From: Bifidobacterium erythrocebi
Lineage (GTDB): Bacteria > Actinomycetota > Actinomycetes > Actinomycetales > Bifidobacteriaceae
Direction: 5' to 3'
DNA: 64,000 nucleotides
NCBI RefSeq assembly: GCF_012932675.1
Contig: NZ_JAAIIF010000009.1
Location: 124,001 to 188,000 of the forward strand
Within the stretch, counting starts at the first letter, position 1. Every line of letters starts with the position of its first letter. Of the stretch, positions 54,018 through 63,408 are shown piece after piece. Under the pieces are notes generated by a model. It made no database searches and was not told the origin of the DNA. It was given only the letters and a program-made list of their open reading frames with translations. The translations under genes were made by a program, and so were the position numbers.

Positions 54018-54998
54018 TCAGGCGAACTTCGCCTTGATCTGTGCCGCGGTGCCGTACGACGCCTGCGCGCCGTAACCGGTGGCGGCGTAGGCGGACACGT
54101 ACGAGGCGAGCCTTGCGGCGTCCTGCAGGCTGAAGCCGGAGGCCAGGCCCGCAAGCACGGTTCCCATGAAGGAGTCGCCGCAGCCGGTGGTGTCGACGGC
54201 ATCGATCTTCACCGGCGCGATGCGCACGACGCGCTGCCCCGGCTGTGCCGCGGTGTCGAGCACCACGGAACCGTCGCCGCCCAGGGTGACGATCGCCTCC
54301 TTGAAGCCGTATTCGGCCATGCGGTCAGCCGCGTTCTCCCAGTCGAACCCGTCCCAATCGTCGTTGTCGGGCTCGTCGATGCCCAGCAGCTGCGCCATCT
54401 CATGCTCGTTGACGAGCAGCACGTCGGAGGCCTCGATGAGTTCGGCCGGGATCGTGGGGGTGAACGGGGAATCGTTCAGCAGCACCTTCACCCCGGCTTC
54501 GTGGCACATGCGCGCAGCCGCGGTGACGGTTTCGATGGGACTTTCCAAGCACAGTCCCAGCACGCTGGACGAGACGAGCTCGTCCTTCATGGACTGCACG
54601 TAGTCGACGGTGACCTGTGCGTTGGAGCCGGGCGAGTACACGATGATGTTCTCGCCGTCGGCGTCCACCACGATGACGGTGGTTCCGCTCGGTCCCAGCA
54701 CGCGGCGAACGTTCGACACGTCGACGCCGGCGTTTTCGAGCTGTTCCAGCAGGAAGTCGGCGTTGGAGTCAGAACCGACCGCACCGAACATACGCACGGT
54801 GGCGCCTATCTTGGCCGCCGCGGCCGCCTGATTGCCTGATTTTCCGCCGGGCAGCAGCTGCAGCGGCCCGCCGGTGATGGTCTCCCCCGGCCCGGGCAGG
54901 CGCTGCGCGGTGACGGTGTAGTCGGCGTTCATGGATCCGATCACGGACACGGTGCCGTGGATGCGGTCCAACGCGGAGAGGATTTCGGTTGCGCTCAT
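54018..54998 (-). CDS. rbsK: Ribokinase
   Basis: Phosphorylates ribose released by the nucleoside hydrolases to ribose-5-phosphate, feeding the bifid shunt and PRPP synthesis. 326 residues: VSVIGSMNADYTV, GGKSGNQAAAAAKIGA (sugar-binding PfkB signature 1), NEHE, and TTGCGDSF with catalytic Asp275 (signature 2). The full active site is present, unlike the HTH-PfkB neighbour. AAGGAAGG precedes the ATG. It is flanked by terminators, with the MFS and nucleoside hydrolase genes upstream on the same strand. Confidence 0.93.
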   Translation of the reverse strand: MSATEILSALDRIHGTVSVIGSMNADYTVTAQRLPGPGETITGGPLQLLPGGKSGNQAAAAAKIGATVRMFGAVGSDSNADFLLEQLENAGVDVSNVRRVLGPSGTTVIVVDADGENIIVYSPGSNAQVTVDYVQSMKDELVSSSVLGLCLESPIETVTAAARMCHEAGVKVLLNDSPFTPTIPAELIEASDVLLVNEHEMAQLLGIDEPDNDDWDGFDWENAADRMAEYGFKEAIVTLGGDGSVVLDTAAQPGQRVVRIAPVKIDAVDTTGCGDSFMGTVLAGLASGFSLQDAARLASYVSAYAATGYGAQASYGTAAQIKAKFA

Positions 54999-55066
54999 GA
55001 TTGCCTTCCTTCGATGACTGTGTCTGTAGGTTGTCGCGTATTACAGGGTTCGGGAGAGATGCGAGC

Positions 55067-55101
55067 CCCGGGCCGGGCCATGGCTCCGGTACCGGCCCGG
55101 G
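55067..55101 (-). terminator. GC-rich hairpin after the second MFS gene
   Basis: 10-bp stem CCCGGGCCGG / CCGGCCCGGG with a 15-nt loop, 34 bases after the MFS stop on the minus strand. No T-run. Confidence 0.5.
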
Positions 55102-55134
55102 AATTCGCCAGTGAGTCCGTATGGGCTTATGGGC

Positions 55135-56580
55135 TTACTCGGCCTTCGCCTTGTCGTTCTCCAACGCGTGGTTGCCTTCGTAGATCTTCTTCTTGAAGAC
55201 GAAGAACACGATCAGGCCGAGCAGCGCGGTGCCGGCCGCGATCAGCATCAGGTTGGAGTAGTTGGCCGCCACGCCGGTGGCGCCGGTGACGGAGTGGCCG
55301 GCGAGCGCGTTGGAGCCGAGCAGGCTGCCGATGATGGCGATGCCGATGGACGGCGAGACGTTCATGGCCAGATCGTTCATGCCCACGCCTCGGCCGGATT
55401 CGTCCTTCTCGATGGTGCCCAGCACGGTGGAGACGATCGGCGAGTACATCATGCCGCAGCCGGCGTAGAACACGCAGGCCCACACGGTCAGGACCACGAA
55501 TCCGCTGTTCACGCTGAACGCGGCGCCGGTCCAGCCGATGAACATGAGGGTTCCGGCGGTCACCAGGCCGGCCTTGATGCCGATCTTGCCGACGATCATG
55601 CCGGAGCAGGTGCCCACGATGGCGGCGACCACGAAGGCCCACACGATGTGCAGGGAGACCTGGGTGGTGGTCATGTGGTAGATGTTCGTGCCGATGGCGT
55701 TGAAGATCGGGCTCAGCGCGTAGTTCACGAAGTAGAACACGAGGATGAGGCTGATGGCGCGCAGCCAGCGGGTGTTCCTGAAGAACGCGGGGGTGATGAA
55801 CGGGTTGGAGGCCTTGTTGATGTAGAAGCCGAACGCCACGTACAGGATCACGGACACCGCAAGCATCCACCATGCCATGTAGGAGAAGAACAGGGTGAGG
55901 AACGCGGTGGCGAAGCCGAAGATCACGAAGCCGAAGCCATCGACCTTCTGACCGTTGCCGCTCTTGGACGGCAGGGTCTTGAGCAGGATCGGCAAGAACA
56001 GGATGGTGACGGACGGGATCAGGAACAGGTACTGCCAGGCGATGGAGCTGAGCATGCCGGCGGCGAAGACGCCGATGGATGCGGACAGCTGGTAGGCGGC
56101 GGTGAACAGGCCGAAGAAGATCACCTTAAGATCGTTGCGCAGGTATTTGGTCGCCACCACGAGGAAGGCGGAGCCGGCCACCTGCTCGCCTGCGGTCTGC
56201 AGCACGCGCGCGATGATGACGGTCCACAGGTTCGCGGTGAAGAAGAAGTTGGCGACGAAGCCGAACAGGGAACCGACGAACAGGGTCACCAGGCCGACAG
56301 TGACGAGTTTGCGCAGCGATACGAAGTCGCCCAGCGAGCCGTAGATGAAGCACACGATGCCGAGCACGATGCTCGGGAACGCGGTGATGAGGGACGCCTG
56401 GTTCGGGGAGCCGACGTCGGCGCCGACCTGCTGGAACACCAGATTGAATCCTTGCAGGCACAGGGTGCCGAGTACGAAGGTGATGAGCAGCGGGATCAGC
56501 GCGCGCACGGCCATCTTGTTGCTGGTGACCGGATCATCGAACGGATCCTTTGCCGCGACTGCCGTAGTCTCAGTGGTCAT
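55135..56580 (-). CDS. MFS transporter of the nucleoside island (copy 2)
   Basis: 481 residues, about 12-14 membrane helices. Landmarks: LIPLLITFVLGTLCLQGFNLVFQQV, YGSLGDFVSLRKLVTVGLV (motif A-like), RVLQTAGEQVAGSAFLVVATKY. It lies between a nucleoside hydrolase (48 bases upstream) and rbsK (136 bases downstream) on one strand, so it probably takes up nucleosides or ribose. AAGAGAGAAC precedes the ATG. Sequence family alone would allow an exporter; direction and substrate are inferred from context. Confidence 0.82.
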   Translation of the reverse strand: MTTETTAVAAKDPFDDPVTSNKMAVRALIPLLITFVLGTLCLQGFNLVFQQVGADVGSPNQASLITAFPSIVLGIVCFIYGSLGDFVSLRKLVTVGLVTLFVGSLFGFVANFFFTANLWTVIIARVLQTAGEQVAGSAFLVVATKYLRNDLKVIFFGLFTAAYQLSASIGVFAAGMLSSIAWQYLFLIPSVTILFLPILLKTLPSKSGNGQKVDGFGFVIFGFATAFLTLFFSYMAWWMLAVSVILYVAFGFYINKASNPFITPAFFRNTRWLRAISLILVFYFVNYALSPIFNAIGTNIYHMTTTQVSLHIVWAFVVAAIVGTCSGMIVGKIGIKAGLVTAGTLMFIGWTGAAFSVNSGFVVLTVWACVFYAGCGMMYSPIVSTVLGTIEKDESGRGVGMNDLAMNVSPSIGIAIIGSLLGSNALAGHSVTGATGVAANYSNLMLIAAGTALLGLIVFFVFKKKIYEGNHALENDKAKAE

Positions 56581-56628
56581 GATTGTTCTCTCTTTTCGTT
56601 GATGATTGCCGTTATCTACCGCGGTGCG

Positions 56629-57585
56629 TCACTTGGCGTTCTTCGCCAGGTTGGTGATGCGGGTCATGAATTCGTCGAGGAACCTCGGCACGTCGACGCC
56701 GACGGCGACCTTCATGGTCTTGACGGGGTCGTTGAGCCTGTCCACGTCGCCGATGGTGCGGCCGCGGGTGGGTCCTTCCAGGTCGACCTTCATGTTGATC
56801 GGCAGGGTGGTGACGAGCGTCGGGTCGACGGCCACACCCACGGCGAGCGGGTCGTGCAGGCCGCATCCGCCCAGGTTCGGGGAAGTGGTCTCGTAGGCCT
56901 TGATGTAGAAGTCGGTCATGTCGGCGAGGAATGTGCCGGCCTTGGTGCCCAAGTCGCGCCAGCGCTTGGTCTCCTTGTAGGTGAGCAGCGTCTGGAGCGT
57001 CACGTCGAGGCCGATCATGGTGGTCGGGGCTCCGGAGCGGAACAGGTAGTCGGCCGCCTCCGGGTCCTGGGAGATGTTGGCCTCCATGCAGGCGTTGCAG
57101 TTGCCGGGCACGGTGAGCGCGCCGCCCATGAGCACGATGCCGCCGATCTCGTCCTTGATTTCCGGCGCTTTCTTCAGGGCGGCCTGGATGTTGGTCATCG
57201 GGCCGGTCGGCACGTAGATGAGGTCCTTGCCGTAGGTCTTCACCGCGTCGATGATGAAGTCGACCGCGGGTTCGCTTTCCACGGATCGGTTGGAGTCGGG
57301 GATGTCCACGTCGCCGATGCCGTTCTCGCCGTGGATGAAGGCCGATACCGGCAGAACGGAGAAGGAGTCGGTGGTGCTGGAGTGCGGCAGGCCTTGGTAG
57401 ACCTTGACTTCCGGGTGTCCGAGCAGGTCGGTGACGGCGAGCGCGTTGCGCACGCCCTGTTCCACGAGCACGTTGCCGTAGGTCCCGGTGATGCCGATGA
57501 GTTCGACTTCGGGGCTGCCAAGCGCGTATGAGATCGCCAGGGCGTCGTCAACACCGGTGTCGAGATCAAGGATGAGTTTCTTCAT
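56629..57585 (-). CDS. Inosine-uridine nucleoside hydrolase family protein (copy 2)
   Basis: 318 residues; MKKLILDLDTGVDDALA gives the calcium/ribose-binding Asp cluster, followed by GITGTYGN, YVPTGPMTNIQ, VLMGGAL and the catalytic-His region GLHDPLAVGVAVDP. Clearly diverged from copy 1 (DTGVDDA versus DPGHDDA), so the two likely differ in base preference. First gene of the 57.6-54.0 kb operon, under a perfect LacI-type operator placed between the promoter elements. GAAAGGCGGA precedes the ATG. Confidence 0.93.
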   Translation of the reverse strand: MKKLILDLDTGVDDALAISYALGSPEVELIGITGTYGNVLVEQGVRNALAVTDLLGHPEVKVYQGLPHSSTTDSFSVLPVSAFIHGENGIGDVDIPDSNRSVESEPAVDFIIDAVKTYGKDLIYVPTGPMTNIQAALKKAPEIKDEIGGIVLMGGALTVPGNCNACMEANISQDPEAADYLFRSGAPTTMIGLDVTLQTLLTYKETKRWRDLGTKAGTFLADMTDFYIKAYETTSPNLGGCGLHDPLAVGVAVDPTLVTTLPINMKVDLEGPTRGRTIGDVDRLNDPVKTMKVAVGVDVPRFLDEFMTRITNLAKNAK

Positions 57586-57657
57586 GCGTTCCGCCTTTCA
57601 ACATTGATGGCTTCAAGTCACTTACGCTTTCGGAAAAACGCCGTGACATACCAAGTA

Positions 57658-57675
57658 TGATAAAACGTTTTATCA
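57658..57675. promoter_or_regulatory. Perfect LacI-type operator at the nucleoside hydrolase promoter
   Basis: 18-bp perfect palindrome TGATAAAACGTTTTATCA with the central CG typical of LacI-family operators. On the minus strand it sits between TTGAAA (-35-like, 57679-57684) and TATCAT (-10-like, 57657-57662), so bound repressor would block RNA polymerase. Confidence 0.8.
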
Positions 57676-57784
57676 ATGTTTCAAAATATGCCGCGTGTCG
57701 CTTCGTGAAATCAAAGAAGAAACAACGGCGGCATCGGCGAATCCGCCAGCCCCCATCGGCGCTCTACCGCCCTGTCATACGCCC

Positions 57785-58822
57785 CTACAGCCCGCGTACG
57801 GTCGCCCGAGAGACCAGATGAGGGCGGATCCTGCTCATCCGCGCCGCCGCCTTCGGGTGCGCGAACCGTTCCTTCAGCACGGACCAGCATTCCGCAGCCA
57901 GCGCGTCCACGTTCTGCGAGACGGTGGTCAGGTCGTTGAGCAGGCCGAAGCGGGGCAGCACGTCGTCATATCCCACGATCGAGATGTCCTCGGGCACGCG
58001 AAGCCCACGTTCCTCCACGCGCCTGCGCAATCCCATGGCCATAAGATCGTTCGCGCAGAACACGGCCCGCACCCCGGCGTCCAGCAGACGGTCGGCGGCA
58101 TCGTATCCGCTTGAATACCGGTAATCCCCCATCACGATACAGTCGTCGTCAAGCGGCACACCGGCCTTCGCCAATGCGTCGGCGAACCCCTGGAGGCGCT
58201 GGTCGGACATGCCATCCGGTCTCTTCACGCACACGCAACCTATGCGCCCGCGCTCCTCCGGCGCCACGCCTTTCAGCGAGGCGAGCAGCGCTTCGGCGGC
58301 CAGCCTGCCGCCTTCCTCGTTGTCCACGCCCACACCGTCGCAATAGCCGGAATCGACCAGACGATCCACGAACACCACCGGGCACGGGCATTCCTCCACG
58401 TCGCGGCGCAATGCGCCCTCCTGCGCGCAGGATTCCAGGGCCGGCACCAGAAACAGGCCGTCGATGCCACGGGTCGCCACGCCGGAGATCAGCGAATGCT
58501 CACGATCGCGCGAATCGTCGCTGTTGGCCACGATCACCGAATACCCGTCGCGTATGGCCACATCCTCCAAGGCCTTGAACAGCGATGAGAAGAACATGTT
58601 CTCGATGTCCGGGACCACCAGCCCCACCATGTTCGAACGTTTGGTAACTAAGGCCCTGGCCGTCTGATTAGGCTGATAGTGCATGGATGCGGCGACCTTC
58701 ACTATCTGCTCGCGCCGCTCGTCGGAAATACGCACCGGCCTGCCGTTGAGCACCAACGAGACCGTCGCCGGCGATACGCCGACGGCCGCCGCGACGTCCT
58801 TCAGCGTGATCCGTGCCCCCAT
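57785..58822 (-). CDS. LacI-family transcriptional regulator
   Basis: 345 residues from the ATG at 58822 (MGARITLKDVAAAVGVS), with AGAGGGGAGA upstream; the longer frame is not protein-like. N-terminal HTH and hinge (ITLKDVAAAVGVSPATVSLVLNGRP, about 5-29; YQPNQTARALV), then a periplasmic-binding-protein-like sensor domain (GLVVPDIENMFFSSLFKALE ... GIDGLFLVP ... DRLVDSGYCDGVGVDNEEGG). Encoded just upstream of the nucleoside operon on the same strand. Matching operators at 57658 and 52637 suggest it represses both catabolic operons until ribose or a nucleoside binds (inference). Confidence 0.93.
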   Translation of the reverse strand: MGARITLKDVAAAVGVSPATVSLVLNGRPVRISDERREQIVKVAASMHYQPNQTARALVTKRSNMVGLVVPDIENMFFSSLFKALEDVAIRDGYSVIVANSDDSRDREHSLISGVATRGIDGLFLVPALESCAQEGALRRDVEECPCPVVFVDRLVDSGYCDGVGVDNEEGGRLAAEALLASLKGVAPEERGRIGCVCVKRPDGMSDQRLQGFADALAKAGVPLDDDCIVMGDYRYSSGYDAADRLLDAGVRAVFCANDLMAMGLRRRVEERGLRVPEDISIVGYDDVLPRFGLLNDLTTVSQNVDALAAECWSVLKERFAHPKAAARMSRIRPHLVSRATVRGL

Positions 58823-58929
58823 GGGCTCTCCCCTCTTTCCAATCGTCATTCCGCGCGCCAAGATGCCCGTGACCCTCGTCGCCCACGAGCGTGTTGACAC
58901 AATGCTTCGTTCCGTCACCAGCATACCGC

Positions 58930-58947
58930 TGATAAAACGATTGACTT
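58930..58947. promoter_or_regulatory. Possible imperfect operator upstream of the LacI gene
   Basis: TGATAAAACGATTGACTT keeps one full half of the operator (TGATAAAACG) and loses the other. It lies 108 bases upstream of the LacI start and may allow weak autoregulation. Confidence 0.35.
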
Positions 58948-59007
58948 GTCGGCGTGCCTTACATTTGTATCGTCTCGTCCCACTCTCCGCAAAGGCACAC
59001 GGCATAC

Positions 59008-59051
59008 GACAAGGGGCGACCGGAAGTCCGTGCTCCCAATCGCCCCTTGTC
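59008..59051 (-). terminator. Terminator of the LTA-synthase-like gene
   Basis: 12-bp perfect stem GACAAGGGGCGA (59008-59019) with 59040-59051 across a 20-nt loop, 52 bases after the stop. Confidence 0.65.
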
Positions 59052-59103
59052 ATCACGGCAGGCGCGGCATCGCCGTCGGCACAGCCGAATGCCGCAGAAC
59101 CCG

Positions 59104-61149
59104 TCAGTTCTTCGGTAGGTCCATGAACCCGAGATCCTTCAGATAGTTATGGCCCGTGGTGATGTCGTACTGGATCAGCTTGTAGTCCTCGACCAGCTGC
59201 TTGGTCTCCTTGTCGAAGTCGCTTGCGGCCATCGGCTTGCCCGAGGCATCCAGATACAGGCTCTGACCTTCGGGGATGCGCTGCCAGCCTTGGATCTGGT
59301 TGACCACCGGCGGCTCCATGGCGGAGATCTTCTGATGCATCCGCGTCAGGAAGGCGATGAACGGCGAGACCTTAGCGTCCATATGCTCGGCGGCCTGGGC
59401 CATGAAGAAGTTCGGCGAGGTGTACTTGCTATTCGCGATCTTCGTGCCCTGGGACGCGGAGGCCTTGTTCGACCAGATGAAGTAGTCGGTCAAGTGCAGG
59501 GCGAGCGAGTTGTTCGAATCCTCGCTGGCGGTCGAATAGATGCCGGGCAGGTGGTCGCCGTAGAAGACTACGGTGATGGGCTTGTCGATCTTGTCCAGCT
59601 GCTTGAGGAACTTCAGGGTCTCCTCGTCGGTGATGGACGCGCCCTTCTGGTAGGTCTGGATCGATTCCTGCTCGTTCTTGCCCAACGCGGTGCCGGTGGT
59701 GGACTGGGCGGTGAACTCGTTGTTCGGATACCAGTCGTGGTACGGCATGTGGTTCTGCATGGTGATGAGCTGGATGAACTGGCTGGACTTGGTCTTGCGC
59801 AGCTGTTCCAGGGTGCTCGTGTAGGCGGCCTTGTCGGAGACGTACGGGCTGGTGCCCAGCTTGTCCTGGTGGGAGATGATGTCCGGCCCGGTCAGCGTGT
59901 AGAAGTGGGCGAACCCGAACTTCTTGTAGTTGGTGGCGCGCGAGTACATCGAGGACTCGTACGGGTGCACGCCGATCGAGTTCTTCGGCGCTCCCCACAG
60001 CTGGTTGATCGTCGGCGTCCAATGCTGGTTGGGCACCAGCTGCTGGTAGGGGCTCGACAGCGAGGAGTCGAAGTTGGCCATGCTCATGCCCGTCAGACCC
60101 ATGTATTCGAGGTTGGCGGTGCCGCCGCCGTAGCCGGACGACAGCATGTAGCCGGAAGTGGTGTTCTCCTTGATCTTGCGGATGTTCGGCATGGAGTCCT
60201 TGTTCACCTTCAGACCGGGCACACGGCTCGGGTCGGAGAAGGATTCGGACAGCACGTACACCACGCTCGAATCGTTCAGGTTGGCGTCGCGCTTGGCGTT
60301 GATGCTCGCCGCGGCCTTCTCGTAGCGCTTGGCGACCTGCTTCATCGTCGCCTCCGAGTAGTCGCTTGGCTTGTCCATCACCTTGGGGTTGAGCTGGCGA
60401 AGGAAGGAGACGACCGGGCCATTGCGCTGCGCGTCGTATACGGAATCCCACATGGAGGACTGGTCGCCCATGGCGAGGTTCAGGTTGTTCGCCCACGATC
60501 CCACGGTGCCGGCCTGCATGGCGTACATGCCGAAGAAGCCGGCCGGGACGATGACCAGCAGCAGTCGCGCCGCGGCGTTCGCCAGGCGTGTGCGGCTGTC
60601 GGCGGCGCGGAACATGCGCCCGTGGCGTGCGTCGATGCGGTTCAGGTAGATGCACAGGCCGAGCAGCACCAGGAATCCCGCCGCGGCGCCGAGGATGATC
60701 CATTGCGCGCCGGCGGGCATGAAGCTCATGAGATTGCCCGCATCCGCCTTGAGGAAGTTCAGGTCGGAGGGAATCACCGCCTCATAGCGGATGGTGATCT
60801 TGAAATGCTCGATGACCGCGATGATGATCGCGAGCGCCAGGTATATCGGCGTCGCGACCCAGAAGCGGTTGGAGATCATCAGCACGAGCAGGTAGACGAT
60901 GCCGCAGATCAGCAGGTTCAGCACGGCGACGAAGTTGCCGTCGGTCCACATCTTCGATACGAATCCCCAGCCAATGGTAGGGCTGGAGAGCTTGACCCTC
61001 GAAGTGGCGGTGACGCCCAGTTCGAGCACGCCCACGCCTATGGCGTCGAACAGGACGAACAGCACCCCGTACAGCCAGCCGGGGAACGGCCTGCGTGTTG
61101 TTCCTTGCGCTTTGTCTACTTCGTGTTCCTGGTTATCCATACGCTCCAT
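59104..61149 (-). CDS. LTA synthase family membrane sulfatase-fold enzyme
   Basis: About 681 residues. Five N-terminal membrane helices, then an extracytoplasmic sulfatase-like domain of the LtaS/phosphoglycerol-transferase type: metal-binding Glu in YVLSESFSD, nucleophile Thr in GGGTANLEYMG, and FYGDHLPGIY with metal-binding Asp/His. It probably transfers glycerol-phosphate or a related group to a cell-wall polymer or glycolipid. The ATG at 61149 (MERMDNQEHE) is chosen, with AAAAGAAG upstream; an ATG at 61140 is also possible, and the frame above is Arg/Ser-rich non-protein. The exact product is unknown. Confidence 0.88.
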   Translation of the reverse strand: MERMDNQEHEVDKAQGTTRRPFPGWLYGVLFVLFDAIGVGVLELGVTATSRVKLSSPTIGWGFVSKMWTDGNFVAVLNLLICGIVYLLVLMISNRFWVATPIYLALAIIIAVIEHFKITIRYEAVIPSDLNFLKADAGNLMSFMPAGAQWIILGAAAGFLVLLGLCIYLNRIDARHGRMFRAADSRTRLANAAARLLLVIVPAGFFGMYAMQAGTVGSWANNLNLAMGDQSSMWDSVYDAQRNGPVVSFLRQLNPKVMDKPSDYSEATMKQVAKRYEKAAASINAKRDANLNDSSVVYVLSESFSDPSRVPGLKVNKDSMPNIRKIKENTTSGYMLSSGYGGGTANLEYMGLTGMSMANFDSSLSSPYQQLVPNQHWTPTINQLWGAPKNSIGVHPYESSMYSRATNYKKFGFAHFYTLTGPDIISHQDKLGTSPYVSDKAAYTSTLEQLRKTKSSQFIQLITMQNHMPYHDWYPNNEFTAQSTTGTALGKNEQESIQTYQKGASITDEETLKFLKQLDKIDKPITVVFYGDHLPGIYSTASEDSNNSLALHLTDYFIWSNKASASQGTKIANSKYTSPNFFMAQAAEHMDAKVSPFIAFLTRMHQKISAMEPPVVNQIQGWQRIPEGQSLYLDASGKPMAASDFDKETKQLVEDYKLIQYDITTGHNYLKDLGFMDLPKN

Positions 61150-61323
61150 ACGCTTCTTTTCGTTCGATTCGGACTTTCGGTTACCCGGCGCATCATCTCG
61201 TCTTTGCCGCGGGCTGTGGCGGCCGCGACTCTCTCTACTTCTTCTGCTCTTGTCTCTTTTGCGCTCTCTCAGCGTAGTGCATGGGCGGGGCGAGGGGCTC
61301 CGCCCATGCGATTCGGCCACAGT

Positions 61324-61740
61324 TCATTCACTGTGGGCGTGGTTCTTCTGGCAGTCCGAGCACAGGCCGAACACCTCTATGGTGTGGCTTTTGATGGCGA
61401 ACCCGTGCTTCTCCGCTATGCCGCGCAGCCAGCTCTCCCCCGGCGATTCGATCTCCACCGTGCGGCCGCAATCGGTGCACACCATGTGGTGATGGTGCGC
61501 GTCGTCTCCGCACAGGCGGAACAGCTGCTGTCCGTCCAGGCGGATTGTGTCCACCGCCCCGGATTCGGCCAGGGAGTTCAGCTGGCGGTAGACCGTGGCC
61601 AGGCCGATGCGCATGCCGGAGTCCTGCAGGCTGCGGTGCAGGTCCTGCGCGGAGATGAATTCGTCGCAGCTTGCCAGTTGGGCGCGGATCGCGTCCTTCT
61701 GTTTGGTCTGCCGTTCGATGTGTTCCACCATCGCGGGCAT
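61324..61740 (-). CDS. Fur/Zur-family metalloregulator
   Basis: 138 residues. N-terminal winged helix (ISAQDLHRSLQDSGMRIGLATVYRQLNSL, about 29-57) and a C-terminal metal/dimerisation domain with HHHHMVCTDCGRTVE and FGLCSDCQKNHAHSE, i.e. two CxxC pairs for structural zinc plus a His-rich regulatory site. It resembles Zur or PerR/Fur; zinc sensing is likely but unproven. The ATG at 61740 shares its A with the purK stop (TGATG), so it is coupled to purK. A GTG at 61743 is an alternative. Confidence 0.9.
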   Translation of the reverse strand: MPAMVEHIERQTKQKDAIRAQLASCDEFISAQDLHRSLQDSGMRIGLATVYRQLNSLAESGAVDTIRLDGQQLFRLCGDDAHHHHMVCTDCGRTVEIESPGESWLRGIAEKHGFAIKSHTIEVFGLCSDCQKNHAHSE

Positions 61741-62927
61741 CACGCCTTGGCGTCGCGCGGGCGCAGGTCGTCCCAGCAGCCGGTGGATTCAAGCGCCTCG
61801 ACGGTGGCGGCCGTGTCGTCGGTCAGCACCGTGATATGTCCCATCTTGCGGTCGTGTCGCACTTCGGCCTTGCCGTAGTCGTGCACGTTCCATTCCGGGT
61901 GTTCGGCGATCAGGGCCCTGGTGGGTTCCACGTGCTGGCCGAGCACGTTGACCATGACCGCGGGGCTCAGCAGCTTCGGCTGTTCCAGCGGCCAGCCGGC
62001 GATACCGCGGATATGCGCGTCGAACTGGTCGAAGGAGCAGGCCTCGATGGTGTAGTGGCCGGAATTGTGCGGGCGCGGTGCCAGCTCGTTGACGATCACG
62101 TCGTCATCCTTGGTGATGAACAGTTCGATGGCGAGCGTGCCTGCCAGCTCGAAGCCCTTGGCCAGGCGCAGGGCGAGTTCGTGCGCCTTGCGGGCCACGC
62201 TCTCGCTCACCTCGGCGGGGGCGATGGTCATGTGGAGGATGTTGTTGCGATGCTCGTTGCGCACGATGGGGAACGTGACGAATTCCTTGCCGTTGCCGGA
62301 CACGAGGATGCTCGCCTCGAAGGCGAAGTCCACGAATCCCTCAAGGATGCTCGGAGGGAAGCCGCCGCCACGATCGCCGCGCGCGCGGACCTGTTCGAGG
62401 TCGGCGTCGGACCTGAGCACGGTCTGCCCGTGGCCGTCGTACCCGCCGGACCTGGTCTTGAGCACTGCCGGGTAGTGGATCTCGTCCAATGCGGCGTCGA
62501 GCTCGTCGAAGTTGTTGACGGCGCGCCATGGTGCGGTCGCGGTGCCGTGGTCGTTGATGAACTGCTTCTCGTTCACGCGGTCCTGCGTGACGCGCAGCAG
62601 GTCGGTGCCCTGCGGGGCTGCCGCTATGCCGCGCACCTCGTCGATGGCGTCGGCGTCCACGTTCTCGAACTCGTAGGTGAGCACGTCGGATTTGACGGCG
62701 AGGTCATGGATGGCGGTCTTGTCGTCGTATTCCGCGGTGATCTGGAAATCGGCCACCTGCGCGGTCGGGCAGTCGGGGGTCGGGTCGAGCACGCCGACGC
62801 GGAAGCCCATGTAGCGGGCGGAAAGCGCCATCATGCGGCCGAGCTGGCCGCCGCCGATGATGCCGATGGTCGAGCCGGGCATCAGGCGTTCGACGCGGCC
62901 GTTGGTTTCTTCAGACAAGCTGGGCAT
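61740..62927 (-). CDS. purK: N5-carboxyaminoimidazole ribonucleotide synthase PurK
   Basis: ATP-grasp enzyme that carboxylates AIR with bicarbonate. 395 residues: [22 protein letters not shown] at the N-terminus (about 21-42), [51 protein letters not shown] and the [14 protein letters not shown] segment. Its start lies 17 bases inside purE and its end overlaps the Fur-type gene, forming a tight purE-purK-fur transcript. The usual PurK opening would also fit the ATG at 62882. Confidence 0.96.
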   Translation of the reverse strand: MPSLSEETNGRVERLMPGSTIGIIGGGQLGRMMALSARYMGFRVGVLDPTPDCPTAQVADFQITAEYDDKTAIHDLAVKSDVLTYEFENVDADAIDEVRGIAAAPQGTDLLRVTQDRVNEKQFINDHGTATAPWRAVNNFDELDAALDEIHYPAVLKTRSGGYDGHGQTVLRSDADLEQVRARGDRGGGFPPSILEGFVDFAFEASILVSGNGKEFVTFPIVRNEHRNNILHMTIAPAEVSESVARKAHELALRLAKGFELAGTLAIELFITKDDDVIVNELAPRPHNSGHYTIEACSFDQFDAHIRGIAGWPLEQPKLLSPAVMVNVLGQHVEPTRALIAEHPEWNVHDYGKAEVRHDRKMGHITVLTDDTAATVEALESTGCWDDLRPRDAKA

Positions 62928-63408
62928 TGGATTCGGCCACCTTTTCCTTCAGCGATTCACGGTAGTCCTGCAGCGCCTTGGCCAGGCGCTCGTCGGTAGT
63001 GGACAGGATGGAAACGGCGAGCAGGCCGGCGTTCGTGGCGCCGGAGTTGCCCACGGCGGTGGTGGCGACGGGGATGCCGCCCGGCATCTGCACGATGGAA
63101 AGCAGCGAATCCCAGCCGGACAGGGCGTGGGAGCGCACCGGCACGCCGATGACGGGGAGGGTGGTCTGTGCGGCGATCATGCCCGGAAGGTGGGCCGCGC
63201 CGCCGGCGCCGGCGATGATGACCTTGAAGCCGTTGCCGCGTGCGCTGTGGGCGAACTCGCCCATCAGTTCCGGCGTGCGGTGGGCGGAGATGACCTGCTT
63301 GTGGTACGGGACATCGAACTGGTCGAGAATCTCGCAGGCGTGCTTCATCGTCTCCCAATCGCTGGAAGAGCCCATGACCACGGCAACTTCGGGCGTGCTT
63401 TCGCTCAT
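62911..63408 (-). CDS. purE: N5-CAIR mutase PurE
   Basis: Converts N5-CAIR to CAIR, the partner step of PurK. 165 residues from the ATG at 63408: [32 protein letters not shown] (catalytic His) and [16 protein letters not shown]. The ATG at 63408 has GGAGG at 9 bases, while the one at 63414 is too close to it. First gene of purE-purK-fur, with a 17-base overlap into purK. Confidence 0.97.
   Translation of the reverse strand: MSESTPEVAVVMGSSSDWETMKHACEILDQFDVPYHKQVISAHRTPELMGEFAHSARGNGFKVIIAGAGGAAHLPGMIAAQTTLPVIGVPVRSHALSGWDSLLSIVQMPGGIPVATTAVGNSGATNAGLLAVSILSTTDERLAKALQDYRESLKEKVAESNAQLV

Noticed and set aside
57785-59056. 78-codon N-terminal extension of the LacI gene
   Set aside because: LacI proteins begin at the HTH; the ATG at 58822 has a strong ribosome site.
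61150-61320. Arg/Ser-rich extension of the LTA-synthase-like gene
   Set aside because: No protein-like content; ATGs at 61149 and 61140 are placed normally before the first membrane helix.
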